A stretch of 49,579 nucleotides of DNA from Alphaproteobacteria bacterium (GTDB lineage: Bacteria; Pseudomonadota; Alphaproteobacteria; Rs-D84), in contig SUUL01000001.1 of NCBI GenBank assembly GCA_015062545.1, forward strand, positions 160,375-209,953. The letters run 5' to 3'. A program made the position numbers and the translations under genes. The notes under the pieces are model-generated. The model made no database searches, was not told the DNA's origin, and worked only from the letters and a program-made list of their open reading frames with translations. Shown piece after piece: positions 33,430 through 42,295 of this stretch (positions are counted from its first letter, which is position 1; every line of letters begins with the position of its first letter).

Positions 33430-34230
33430 GTGATTCAGAATAAGACTTTCAGAAAAGCGTGGAAAAAGTTTTGGGAACCTGTTTTGGGTATGGGAATTAT
33501 TCAATGGATTGTCGCTGTGTTTATGGCGATTCCAATTTGGTTTGTGTATTTTACATCGGTAAAAAAAATTACTAATATAGAAGTGTTTCAGAAATATCGC
33601 AGAAAACCCGCTATTTTCATTATGTGGCATGGGCGCACAATGATGTTAAGTCCAATGATTTGTTTGGGTGGAATGCGGGCTTATGTTGTGGCAAGTCGGC
33701 ACAAAGATGGGCGTATGATGGCAAAGTTGCAACGGTTATTCGGTTTGCGTGCTATATACGGTTCTAGTCATAAGGGTGGGGTATCTGTCTTGCGCAAAGG
33801 GGTTAAGGTTTTGGCGCGTGGTGATCATGCGTTATGTATTTCGCCAGATGGACCAGGTGGACCGTCTTTGCGTATCAAAGATGGGGCATTGTATTTCGCA
33901 CAGATGTCTGGCGCGCCAATTATTCCGGTTTCTTATTCTGTGTCGCGGGCATGGATTCAGGAACGTTGGGACAGATATCTGGTGGCGTTGCCGTTCACAA
34001 AGTTGAATATTAATATTGGAAATCCTGTGTTCGTCCCCAGAAAGGCAAGTGCAGAAGATATTGAAAAATATCGCGCAGATTTGGAAAAATTTATGGTCGC
34101 ACAAATGCGTGAATTAGATGCAGAATGTGGTATAGAAAGCCCTGAACAAGATTTAACTGCATCTGAATTCAAAAGACAAAAACGTGAAGTGGCGGCTGCA
34201 AAAAAGGCTGCAAAGCGCAAGAAAAAATAA
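33430..34230 (+). CDS. DUF374 lysophospholipid acyltransferase-like protein
   Basis: 266-aa protein of the DUF374 family, related to lipid A and phospholipid acyltransferases. An N-terminal membrane helix (IIQWIVAVFMAIPIWFVYF) is followed by the domain with FIMWHGRTMM, SRHKDGRMMA, and CISPDGPGGPSLRIKDGA. WHGR and DGPGGP are the family hallmarks. A lysine-rich C-terminal tail is present. It starts at a GTG with GAGG just upstream; no better ATG exists. It precedes lpxK by 15 bases, so a role in lipid A or outer-membrane lipid synthesis is likely. Confidence 0.85.
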   Translation: MIQNKTFRKAWKKFWEPVLGMGIIQWIVAVFMAIPIWFVYFTSVKKITNIEVFQKYRRKPAIFIMWHGRTMMLSPMICLGGMRAYVVASRHKDGRMMAKLQRLFGLRAIYGSSHKGGVSVLRKGVKVLARGDHALCISPDGPGGPSLRIKDGALYFAQMSGAPIIPVSYSVSRAWIQERWDRYLVALPFTKLNINIGNPVFVPRKASAEDIEKYRADLEKFMVAQMRELDAECGIESPEQDLTASEFKRQKREVAAAKKAAKRKKK

Positions 34231-34245
34231 AAAAAGAGATTAGAT

Positions 34246-35172
34246 ATGAAAACACCACAATGGTTTTTACGCAAAGGCCCAACAGCTTTTTTATTAATGC
34301 CGATTTCGTGGTTGTATTTTGCAGTGGGGCGTGTTGTGTATTGGGGGCGTACGTGGCGTGCAATAAAATCACGCAGACCAATTATATGTGTTGGAAATAT
34401 TTTGGCGGGCGGCGTTGGTAAAACCCCTGTGGTGCGTGCGATTGCGAACTATTTCGGTGCGCCGGTGGTTATGCGTGGATATAAAAAAAGTGACAAAACA
34501 GGTAATGTGGGGGATGAGGCGACCATGTTGGCGCGTACCGGATTGGCGGTACATGTCGGTGACAGAAAAAGTAATATTATTTTGTTGAACAAGCAATTAA
34601 ATGAAAAGGGACCAATCGTTATGGATGATGGATTGCAAAATCCTACAATCAAAAAAGATATTTCGCTGTTGGTTTTTGACGAAGGATTGGGGTATGGAAA
34701 TGGTTTCTTGTTGCCGTCTGGGCCGTTGCGTGTGCCAAAAAGTGCAGCAGAAAAAGCGGATGCAATAATTGTTATTAAAAACAAAAAGCCAAATAAAAAG
34801 TTTGTTTTGCCGGTTGGTGTGCCTGTGTTCTTTGCAAAAAATCAAACTGTATCACCGTATGACGATGATGAAAAGTTGGTTGCTTTTGCGGGAATTGGTT
34901 ATCCAAAAAAATTCTTTAATTCTTTGCGTAATGTGGTGGCAAGACGCGCGTTCGCAGATCATTATGAATATACGGATGAAGATTTGAAAAAGTTATTCGC
35001 GTTGGCAGAAAAAAAGAAAGCAAAGTTAATCACTACGGAAAAAGATTGGGTTAGATTACCTGTGGAAATACGTGATAAAATAAAATATGCGCGATTGGAT
35101 ACAGTTATAGATAATAATTTCTATGATTGGTTAAAGGAGAAAATAAAATGCCTACATTCAAACAAGAAATAA
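34246..35172 (+). CDS. lpxK: Tetraacyldisaccharide 4'-kinase
   Basis: Membrane-associated kinase that phosphorylates the lipid A disaccharide at the 4' position. 308 aa. An N-terminal membrane helix (PTAFLLMPISWLYFAVGRVVYW) precedes the P-loop GNILAGGVGKTPVVRAIA; DDGLQNP and the C-terminal ITTEKDWVRLP are family motifs. It overlaps lpxC by 25 bases, an arrangement that couples two steps of the lipid A pathway. Confidence 0.95.
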   Translation: MKTPQWFLRKGPTAFLLMPISWLYFAVGRVVYWGRTWRAIKSRRPIICVGNILAGGVGKTPVVRAIANYFGAPVVMRGYKKSDKTGNVGDEATMLARTGLAVHVGDRKSNIILLNKQLNEKGPIVMDDGLQNPTIKKDISLLVFDEGLGYGNGFLLPSGPLRVPKSAAEKADAIIVIKNKKPNKKFVLPVGVPVFFAKNQTVSPYDDDEKLVAFAGIGYPKKFFNSLRNVVARRAFADHYEYTDEDLKKLFALAEKKKAKLITTEKDWVRLPVEIRDKIKYARLDTVIDNNFYDWLKEKIKCLHSNKK

Positions 35173-36080
35173 AACTGACTGGGGTTGGAATTCATTCTGG
35201 CGAACCTGTTAATATTTTAATTCATCCATCAGAAGAAAAGGGGATATTTTTTCAGCGTGTTGATATGGTAGGTAATTTAATACGCGCAACATTTGATAAT
35301 GTTGGTGATACAAAAATGCGTAATACAACCATAGGTTCTTTGGCTGGGGCGCATGTGAAAACAATAGAACATTTGATGGCGGCTTTGTTTATGGTTGGGG
35401 TTGACAGTGCTGTGATAGAAATTGATGGACCGGAAACACCAATCCTGGACGGCAGTGCAGCACAATTTATTGATGCGTTTATAGCGGCGGGTGTTACAGA
35501 TGGTAAAATGAAGCGCATTATTGTAAAACGCGAGGTTGTTGTTGATGTGCGCGATCAAATGCGTGAACTGCCGGTCTTGATACGTATGAAATTATGGTTG
35601 ATTAATAAAATTGCAGGGCGCAAGCAGGATGGTTTTGTAAAATTAAGTCCAAATAAAGGCAAATCTTTGGATGTGTGTGCAACGTTGGTTTATCCCGAAA
35701 AAATCATAGGAAAACAGTCTTGTTGTTATTCTTATGATGGTACGAAAAAATCAATACAGAATTTTATTAAAAACTTTGCACGGGCGCGTACGTTTGGTAA
35801 ATATTCTGAATGGGAATACTTGAAAAAACGTGGTATGGGACGTGGTGCAAACGAAGGGAATGTTATTGCGCTGAATGATGCAGGCGATGGTACGTTAAAT
35901 GAATTAATCTGGAAGGACGAATTTGTGCGTCACAAGATTATTGATGCGGTTGGTGATATGTTTACCAGTGGTGGATTTGTTTGTGGAAATTTAGAATCTT
36001 ACAAGGGAAGCCATGCAATGAATAACTTGGTTTTGAAAAAGTTATTCAGCAACCCAGCGAACTATGATATAATTGATTAA
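35148..36080 (+). CDS. lpxC: UDP-3-O-acyl-N-acetylglucosamine deacetylase
   Basis: Zinc enzyme that commits UDP-acyl-GlcNAc to lipid A synthesis. 310 aa from the ATG at 35148, chosen for its AAAGGAG site. GVGIHSGEP opens the fold; zinc ligands are the His in KTIEHLMAAL and the His and Asp in RHKIIDAVGD, and the catalytic His is in GSHAMNNL. All are intact. Confidence 0.96.
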   Translation: MPTFKQEIKLTGVGIHSGEPVNILIHPSEEKGIFFQRVDMVGNLIRATFDNVGDTKMRNTTIGSLAGAHVKTIEHLMAALFMVGVDSAVIEIDGPETPILDGSAAQFIDAFIAAGVTDGKMKRIIVKREVVVDVRDQMRELPVLIRMKLWLINKIAGRKQDGFVKLSPNKGKSLDVCATLVYPEKIIGKQSCCYSYDGTKKSIQNFIKNFARARTFGKYSEWEYLKKRGMGRGANEGNVIALNDAGDGTLNELIWKDEFVRHKIIDAVGDMFTSGGFVCGNLESYKGSHAMNNLVLKKLFSNPANYDIID

Positions 36081-36103
36081 CAAGTAAGAAAAAAGGAAGG
36101 AAA

Positions 36104-36502
36104 ATGAAAAAGATTTTTGCGTTGATTGCTGTTTTGGCAACTGTGTCGGGGTGTGGCGGTTTGGTCAAAAATGAAAATGGCAGTGAAAAACTGGTCAAAT
36201 TAAAAGCTGAACCGGTTGGGTGTACTTTCTTGTATAAATTGGAATCAGAAGTTTCTGTATATGATATTGATGATGCGCGCAGATACCTGGAAAATCGTAT
36301 TGTTGATCAGGCGCGTCCAGGAAATGCATATTGGATTACAAGTCAACGTACCAAACCTAATGAATGGGTAATCTTTGGGCCAGAACGTGCGTTTGTTTTG
36401 GTGGCAAATGTTTATGATTGTCCGCATCCAACCATGGTTAAAACTGCGGCGGATGTGTCAGTGCAATCTGGGGAAACATGTTCGTATGGGAACTGTTATT
36501 AA
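36104..36502 (+). CDS. DUF4156-like lipoprotein
   Basis: 132-aa protein with a lipobox signal (MKKIFALIAVLATVSGC), so likely an outer- or inner-membrane lipoprotein. The domain VGCTFLYKLESE...ARRYLENRIVDQARPGNAYWIT resembles DUF4156, in which two cysteines are conserved. Function unknown. AAGGAAGG precedes its ATG. Last gene of the lpx unit, followed by a terminator. Confidence 0.7.
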   Translation: MKKIFALIAVLATVSGCGGLVKNENGSEKLVKLKAEPVGCTFLYKLESEVSVYDIDDARRYLENRIVDQARPGNAYWITSQRTKPNEWVIFGPERAFVLVANVYDCPHPTMVKTAADVSVQSGETCSYGNCY

Positions 36503-36532
36503 AAAAAATCCCGCAATGCGGGATTTTTTATT
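36503..36532 (+). terminator. Terminator after the lpx unit
   Basis: ATCCCGC (36508-36514) / GCGGGAT (36518-36524) with loop AAT, preceded by eight A and followed by six T. Confidence 0.9.
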
Positions 36533-36553
36533 GTTGCAGGATGCTTAAACCAT

Positions 36554-36583
36554 TTGCGTTGATTTATTTTTTTGTGTTATAAT
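36554..36583 (+). promoter_or_regulatory. Promoter of the pil cassette
   Basis: TTGCGT (36554-36559), 18-base spacer, perfect TATAAT at 36578-36583. The AGAGAGAGA stretch at 36599-36607 is the only ribosome site candidate before the TTG start at 36615. Confidence 0.5.
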
Positions 36584-36614
36584 TGCATAAAGATATCTAG
36601 AGAGAGAATTTTAG

Positions 36615-37874
36615 TTGGCCAGTCAAGTTATATCTGTTAACAGAAAAAAGTACGCCGTTGGTTTGTTTTGGCAACCAATGGGGGTGGGAAATGTGCGTAA
36701 TAATGCACGTTCTTTGGCGCGCAGTGTTGATAAAAAATTAAACCTTTATACAGAATATCGTGCAATGATTGGGTTGGGGGCGCGTAAATTCGGACAGCGG
36801 GTCGGAATGTTAAGTGCCGCCGCAGAGGTAATGGAAAGTTTTTCTGAATATACTTCTTTCTTGGCGGTGTTTCAGGTTGATAAAAAATTTTATTTGGTCG
36901 CGTCCAGAAATGGTATAATTTTGGAAGATAAATTATTTGATTCCGAAGATGCAGCACGTGAAGAGTATGTGGGGCTGTCCAAGATACCTGATTGGGGGGC
37001 GTTTTTTGCGCCGGGTGCATGGGGTATGCCGCGTGCGTCAGAACGTAATTTCGCAGATTTGTTAAATGGACGTTCGCATGCGGTGTTACATTCGGTCAGT
37101 CATGTTTATGCATTGGTGGTGTCGGCGGCACTGATTGGTGTGTTTGTTTTGGGGCTGGGGTTGATTTTTTATGATTCTTTGATGCAGGCAACCCATGACA
37201 GACCCCAAGTACAAGATTTAGATCCGGAATTGGTTGCGGAATATAAACGGCAAATTGAAGAAAAAAGTAAAGAATTGGATGCGCAATATGAAATAGAAAA
37301 GGTTGCGCCGCCAGAACCAATAGTTCTGCCTTATGATATTTTACCGGGTGTTGCAGAACGTGCGTATCAGTGTTATCAAGCAATCGCTTTCTTGATGCAA
37401 CCGGTGCCTGGGTGGAATCAGGTTTATGCAACTTGTGGCGAGGCACATGCAGTTGCAGAATTGCGCCGCAGTTTTGGTACTTTGGGGGATTTTTATGCGT
37501 TGGCCGGTGAATTAATGCCGGGTGTTGGTGTGGAAGAAGTTGGCGAGGATGTTATTCGTATCCAGGCGGCGTTACCAAAATTGGGGGTTGTTGCATCGCA
37601 AGATGAACGTGATGCGCAGACAGTGGTTCGTGATGTGAATACACTGTTTCAGACGGTTGATATGGATGTAGATACGCAAATTGTGGTGGATACATTAACA
37701 AATGGTGTGGATGTTGTGAATCTGAATGTTGTCGAAGTTGCGGCGGAATCAAAACTGGTTCCAATGCAGTTTATGGAAATCTTTGACGATTTCGGTGGGG
37801 TTTATTTGGTGCAAGCATCGTGGGATGTGGCATCGCGTTCTTGGAGCTATGAGGTGATTATCTATGCAAAATAA
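36615..37874 (+). CDS. Type IVb pilus accessory protein PilO2-like
   Basis: 419-aa protein similar in form to the PilO of IncI plasmid thin pili. The N-terminal cytoplasmic part (KKYAVGLFWQPM, MIGLGARKFGQRVGML, YLVASRNGIILEDKLF) is followed by a membrane helix (residues ~175-195) and a periplasmic region with a short coiled coil. It uses a TTG start with AGAGAG upstream; no ATG fits. The last codons overlap the start of the pilP-like gene by 11 bases. Part of the inner-membrane platform. Confidence 0.75.
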   Translation: MASQVISVNRKKYAVGLFWQPMGVGNVRNNARSLARSVDKKLNLYTEYRAMIGLGARKFGQRVGMLSAAAEVMESFSEYTSFLAVFQVDKKFYLVASRNGIILEDKLFDSEDAAREEYVGLSKIPDWGAFFAPGAWGMPRASERNFADLLNGRSHAVLHSVSHVYALVVSAALIGVFVLGLGLIFYDSLMQATHDRPQVQDLDPELVAEYKRQIEEKSKELDAQYEIEKVAPPEPIVLPYDILPGVAERAYQCYQAIAFLMQPVPGWNQVYATCGEAHAVAELRRSFGTLGDFYALAGELMPGVGVEEVGEDVIRIQAALPKLGVVASQDERDAQTVVRDVNTLFQTVDMDVDTQIVVDTLTNGVDVVNLNVVEVAAESKLVPMQFMEIFDDFGGVYLVQASWDVASRSWSYEVIIYAK

Positions 37875-38556
37875 AAAATTGTTCTTGGGTGTGTTATTTG
37901 GTGCGATGTTTATTGCCCAATCTGTTCGTGCAGAAGATGTTCTGGTCGAAGAAGTCGCAGTGGTTGATGAAGTGGCGGATATGGAACAAATGTCTGCAGA
38001 TGCGGTGGAAAATTACCAAGTAGAAGGGTCTTTGTTTCAGCAAATCACAGATTTAGAACAAGAAAAAATATTGATGCAGCTGGAAAAAGAACGCGCACAG
38101 TTGGATTTGGAACTGGACAGATTGGCGGCAGAAAAAATAAAACTGCATATGGAAATTGATACGTTGTCTGGACGTGCAGAACAACAACAACAGGAAATCG
38201 AAACACAAAAAGCCAAACTGGAAGCAGAAGCTGCACGTATAGAAAAAGAAAAACAATCGTTGCTGAACGAAACATTGGCAGAAGAAGTGATGCGTGAATC
38301 CACAGGGGTAAAAAAAGTCGCAGAACCAAAACCAGAAACAGATATTACAAAAAAATATCGCCTGGTAAATGTTATTGGGGCGGGGGCGCAACTGCAGGCA
38401 ACAGTTGAAGATTTAAGTAGTGGACAAAGCAAACGTATTAGTGTTGGCAAAGTCTTGGATGGGTTGACAGTGAAATCAATATCCTTGGATGATGGGGTTG
38501 TACTTGTCGGGGAAGATGGAATAGAGCAAAACTTGAACGTAAGTAACGGAAAATAA
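37864..38556 (+). CDS. Type IV pilus biogenesis protein PilP-like
   Basis: 230-aa protein with a signal peptide (MQNKKLFLGVLFGAMFIAQSVRAE). A long coiled coil (about residues 60-140, Glu, Gln and Lys rich) leads to a C-terminal beta domain (YRLVNVIGAGAQLQATVEDL ... GLTVKSISLDDGVVLV) of the PilP type. Located in the periplasm, where it should link inner-membrane and outer-membrane parts of the pilus machine. Confidence 0.75.
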   Translation: MQNKKLFLGVLFGAMFIAQSVRAEDVLVEEVAVVDEVADMEQMSADAVENYQVEGSLFQQITDLEQEKILMQLEKERAQLDLELDRLAAEKIKLHMEIDTLSGRAEQQQQEIETQKAKLEAEAARIEKEKQSLLNETLAEEVMRESTGVKKVAEPKPETDITKKYRLVNVIGAGAQLQATVEDLSSGQSKRISVGKVLDGLTVKSISLDDGVVLVGEDGIEQNLNVSNGK

Positions 38557-38559
38557 AAC

Positions 38560-40194
38560 ATGACCAGTGCAAAAGATGTCTTTGATAGTGTTGATTTTGA
38601 AAGCACGCCTTCTGTGCCAGCGGGGTTGGAAAACGCAGAATCCAAAGATGTTATTGATTATCTGTTCGAAAATGGCAATCGTTTGTTGACCGCAACAGGG
38701 GCAATGTTGGAATTGCCGCGTGATACACAAAGTTTAATTGCTTATTTTACAGGTGGTGAAATTATAATTTCACGGACACACAGGTTTGATGGGCGTGTGT
38801 TGGCTTTCTTGGATTTGTTAAAACGGCGTGGACGCAAAATGCGTGAACCGTTTTATTCTGATTTGGGACTGATTTCAAATATATATAAATCTAATGATAT
38901 GCGTTTGGGGGGCGCGGTACGTACACGCCAAGATTTTGATAACCAAATGCAAAAAGACTTTGTGGATATTATCGCCAAAGCTGCCGCGCAAAAAGTTTCT
39001 GATGTTCATATAGAAGTGGCAGACCAAACGACAATATATTTCCGTGTCGATGGCAGTATGCAGCCAGTTATGGAATATAATTCCCAATGGGGGGAATCTT
39101 TTGTGCGTGCTGCATTTGCATCGTCTGATATGTCAAATGCGAACTATGCGCAAAACGAATATCAGTCTGCACAAAAAGATGGGCGCACCCCATTGCGTGG
39201 TACCAAGGATTTGTATTTGCCTTCTGGGGTCTTGGGTGTGCGTATGCAATTTAACCCAATCGCGTTCGGCAGCAGATATGTTGTTATGCGATTGCTGTAT
39301 GATAACCCGTCCGAAGGTATAAAAACAGAACAAGAATTTGGTTTGTATGAACAAAGATTGTTGGCGCGTATGCGTTCTTTTCCAACAGGGTTGGTGATTG
39401 TGGCGGGGCCCACCAGTTCGGGAAAATCAACAACATTGGTACGTAATATGTCCATGATGTTGAAAGAACGTAACTATGAAATCAATATGATTACGGTGGA
39501 AAATCCTGTTGAACAAAAAATCTTTGGCGCACGACAAATGCCAGTGGTAAACACAACTAATGAAGAACAACGTGATGAAAAATACGTAGAAGCATTGGCG
39601 GCGGCGTTACGAAGTGACCCAGATACGTTGATGGTGGGGGAAATTCGTACATTGGCAGCGGCCGAATTGACGGTGCGTGGCGCACTGTCGGGGCATAATG
39701 TGTGGACAACATTACATGCGAACTCTGCAATGGCGGCGTTGACACGTCTGTTGGACCTTGGCGTAGAACCGTTTAAGTTAAAAGAAGAAACACTGATGCG
39801 TGGTCTGGTTTCTATGCGTTTGTTCAAAAAAGTATGCCCGCATTGTCGCGAGCCGTTGGCAAATCATCCAGAACGTGGTGCGTATCGCCGTGTTATGGAT
39901 ATGTATGGCGAAGTGGGATTGCGTCAGGTGTATCAACGTGGACCTGGGTGCGAACATTGTCGCGGAACAGGTAATGTTGGGCGTATCAAGGCCGGTGAAA
40001 TAATTATAACAAACAGTGAATTTTTACGTTTGGCATTGTCTGGAGATACAGATGCAGCGGTGCGGTATTGGTTGGAAAATATGGATGGACGTACACTGAA
40101 AGAAGCGGCTGTGTCTTTGATGTTGCAAGGGATTATTAGTATAGATGAATTGGAACGTTGGGTTGGACAGTTGGATCAGCCGGGGGCATACTGA
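38560..40194 (+). CDS. Type IVb pilus assembly ATPase PilQ (GspE/PilB family)
   Basis: 544-aa hexameric ATPase powering pilus extension, corresponding to PilQ of IncI plasmids. Walker A is GPTSSGKS (283-290), an Asp-box is TVENPVEQ, Walker B LMVGEIR and the His-box is HNVWTTLHANS. A CPHC...CEHC tetracysteine zinc site near the C-terminus is typical of GspE enzymes. It begins three bases after the pilP-like stop. Confidence 0.92.
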   Translation: MTSAKDVFDSVDFESTPSVPAGLENAESKDVIDYLFENGNRLLTATGAMLELPRDTQSLIAYFTGGEIIISRTHRFDGRVLAFLDLLKRRGRKMREPFYSDLGLISNIYKSNDMRLGGAVRTRQDFDNQMQKDFVDIIAKAAAQKVSDVHIEVADQTTIYFRVDGSMQPVMEYNSQWGESFVRAAFASSDMSNANYAQNEYQSAQKDGRTPLRGTKDLYLPSGVLGVRMQFNPIAFGSRYVVMRLLYDNPSEGIKTEQEFGLYEQRLLARMRSFPTGLVIVAGPTSSGKSTTLVRNMSMMLKERNYEINMITVENPVEQKIFGARQMPVVNTTNEEQRDEKYVEALAAALRSDPDTLMVGEIRTLAAAELTVRGALSGHNVWTTLHANSAMAALTRLLDLGVEPFKLKEETLMRGLVSMRLFKKVCPHCREPLANHPERGAYRRVMDMYGEVGLRQVYQRGPGCEHCRGTGNVGRIKAGEIIITNSEFLRLALSGDTDAAVRYWLENMDGRTLKEAAVSLMLQGIISIDELERWVGQLDQPGAY

Positions 40195-40195
40195 T

Positions 40196-41257
40196 ATGAA
40201 TAAATTAGAACTGTTGTATGCAAAGTGGGTGTTTAGAACTAATACGGAAAAACGTATGTCAATTTGTCGTAAATTGGCATCTTTGTTGAGAAATGACTTT
40301 ACATTGATTGATGCCTTGGAACGTTTGGAAATGATTGAGTCCAAAGGTGGTAAAAAACCAAATGAACCGTATGCAATAGTTATGCGTGAATGGCAAAAAA
40401 ACTTGGAACGCGGGATGACTTTTTCCGAAGCAACCAAGGGGTGGGTGCCCGCAGAAGAAACGTTGTTGGTGACATCGGGAAATCTTTCTAATTTGGTGGT
40501 TGCATTGGAAAATGTTGGACGTGTAGTGGATGGAACGCAACGTATAAGACGTGCAATGACAACGGCGGTTGCATATCCATTGTTTTTGTTGGCGTTGACG
40601 TTTGGAATTATAATTATGGTTGGGGTCTTTTTGGTGCCGCCATTGCGTGAAGTAGCCGGTAATGATATTGTGTGGCGGGGTACAGCGCAATCTTTGATTT
40701 GGCTGTCTGATTTTTCAATAAAATACTGGTATGTCTTTTTGGTGGTTTTTGCGACATTTGTATCAATCGTTTGGGTCAGTTTGCCAAATTGGTCAGGGCG
40801 GATGCGGGCGCGATTTGATAATTTGCCGCCATGGAATGTTTATAAAATTCAGGTGTCTGTTGGTTGGTTGATGAGTTTGGCCGCCATGGTGCGTGCGGGT
40901 GTAACAATCCCAGATGCCATGCGAATGCTTGCAGATAATGCAAATCGGTATTTGCGCAAGATTCTGGACAGTGCATTACATTATATTGCCAATGGTGATA
41001 ATTTAGGGGTGGCATTAACACATACAAATCGTAACTTTCCAGATTCGGAAATCATAGGTGACTTGACCATTTATGCAGACATGAATGGCTTTGATGAAAA
41101 CTTGAATCAGGTTGCAAATGATTATTTGAATGAATCTGTACGTAAAATGGAAAAAATATCCAATACATTAAACAGTTTGGGGATTTTGTTGGTGTCCGCA
41201 ATAATTGCATGGGTGGTGTTAGGGACGTTCCAAATGCAAGATCAGATTATAAATTAA
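40196..41257 (+). CDS. Type IVb pilus inner-membrane protein PilR (GspF family)
   Basis: 353-aa GspF-type platform protein. It has two cytoplasmic helical domains, each followed by membrane segments: helices at about 140-165 and 180-200, then one at the C-terminus (LGILLVSAIIAWVVLGTF). I start at the ATG at 40196, one base after the ATPase stop. It corresponds to PilR of the IncI thin pilus and is the last gene of the cassette. No prepilin or peptidase gene follows, unlike plasmid pil operons. Confidence 0.88.
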   Translation: MNKLELLYAKWVFRTNTEKRMSICRKLASLLRNDFTLIDALERLEMIESKGGKKPNEPYAIVMREWQKNLERGMTFSEATKGWVPAEETLLVTSGNLSNLVVALENVGRVVDGTQRIRRAMTTAVAYPLFLLALTFGIIIMVGVFLVPPLREVAGNDIVWRGTAQSLIWLSDFSIKYWYVFLVVFATFVSIVWVSLPNWSGRMRARFDNLPPWNVYKIQVSVGWLMSLAAMVRAGVTIPDAMRMLADNANRYLRKILDSALHYIANGDNLGVALTHTNRNFPDSEIIGDLTIYADMNGFDENLNQVANDYLNESVRKMEKISNTLNSLGILLVSAIIAWVVLGTFQMQDQIIN

Positions 41258-41276
41258 ATCTAATGGCATATCTACA

Positions 41277-41733
41277 GATGGGGGCAACATCTTATGTACC
41301 GTTATGTACACTGCGATGTTGCCCCCATCCGTATCTATACCATTATCTTTAATTTATCGCATCTCTAGGGGTGGGTGTCACATCTTATGTACCGTTATGT
41401 ACACTGCGATGTTGCCCCCACCCGTATCTATACCATTATCTTTAATTTATCGCATCTCTAGGGGTGGGTGTCACATCTTATGTACCGTTATGTACACTGC
41501 GATGTTGCCCCCATCCGTATCTGTGCCTTTATCTTTAATTTATCGCATTTCTAGGGGTGGGGTGTAACATCTTATGTACCGTTATGTACACTGCGATGTT
41601 GCCCCCATCCGTATCTGTGCCTTTATCTTTAATTTATCGCATTTCTAGGGGTGGGGTGTCGTCTTATGTACCGTTATGTACACTGCGATGTTGCCCCCGG
41701 CCCGTATCTGTGCCTTTATCTTTTTTATACCAT
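41277..41733. repeat. Five tandem ~93-bp hairpin repeats
   Basis: A 36-base core recurs without change from 41291, 41384, 41477, 41571 and 41663 (periods 93, 93, 94, 92). Each core has the direct pair TTATGTACCG TTATGTACAC and the arm GATGTTGCCCCC. In copy 1 this arm and its neighbours form a perfect 15-base stem (41277-41291 / 41315-41329); in copies 2-5 the left arm is eroded to GGGTGGG..ACATC-type sequence. The AT-rich spacers (CTTTAATTTATCGCAT...CTAG) are alike too, so this is no CRISPR. The last copy runs into the stop of the RusA-like gene. Confidence 0.92.
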
Positions 41734-42294
41734 AAACGGCAGGTTTTCCAATGTGCCTTCGGCAACACGAACGTTTACGTCAAGCATCATAAAGACTGAA
41801 TCTGGGGTGCGTGCGGCATGATTGGCAAATATCCCATCATCAAGCAAGTGACTGGTGTTGACAGACAATTTTGTTATCAGGTGGTCGTCATCCAGTAATG
41901 TATAAATCGGTCCAATGTCACGCGGTGTGTTTGCACCAATTTCATGTTCGTTCTGGGGACAACGCAGACCGTCCATAATCGTTTTTACGCGATTGTCTAT
42001 ATCACTGCGTGGAACACCAACAATTTCAGGGTGTAACATTTGTATGTCTATTTCAGCAAGCAACTTTAAGTTTGGTGTAATAATTGGATTCCAGTCAATG
42101 CCACCAACATGTCTTGTGGTAATAGGGCTTTTTGTTGGGTTTGGTACCATGTACTGTGTCAAGTTATTCCATGGACTGTGTTCAATTAATTTTTTTAACT
42201 GTGGGTGAAACTGCATGCGGATATCGGCAATATGTTGCGCACGTTTCTTTGGATTAATTAAAATATCCCCAAAATATAATAATTTGAATTTCAT
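41725..42294 (-). CDS. RusA-like Holliday-junction resolvase family protein
   Basis: 189-aa protein. The segment PRSDIDNRVKTIMDGL followed by a later LLDDDHLITKLSV matches the RusA pattern (D-x-DN-x2-K...DD), where acidic residues bind the metal for cleavage. RusA proteins are usually ~120 aa and phage-borne; this one has extra N-terminal sequence and an insertion between the two motifs. It starts one base after the stop of the small upstream gene, so the pair is coupled. Confidence 0.65.
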   Translation of the reverse strand: MKFKLLYFGDILINPKKRAQHIADIRMQFHPQLKKLIEHSPWNNLTQYMVPNPTKSPITTRHVGGIDWNPIITPNLKLLAEIDIQMLHPEIVGVPRSDIDNRVKTIMDGLRCPQNEHEIGANTPRDIGPIYTLLDDDHLITKLSVNTSHLLDDGIFANHAARTPDSVFMMLDVNVRVAEGTLENLPFMV

Positions 42295-42295
42295 A

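Noticed and set aside
41304-41567. Open frame coding for a 31-residue tandem repeat protein across the hairpin array
   Set aside because: It stays open only because the repeat length is near a multiple of three. The frame breaks in later copies where the period is 94 and 92. No ribosome site precedes it, and constraint lies in the palindromic core.
41277-41733. CRISPR array
   Set aside because: The sequences between the constant cores are near copies of each other, the period is too long, and no cas gene is present.
41277-41733. Integron attC array
   Set aside because: Hairpins and spacing are suggestive, but the RYYYAAC/GTTRRRY core sites are missing and there are no cassettes between copies.
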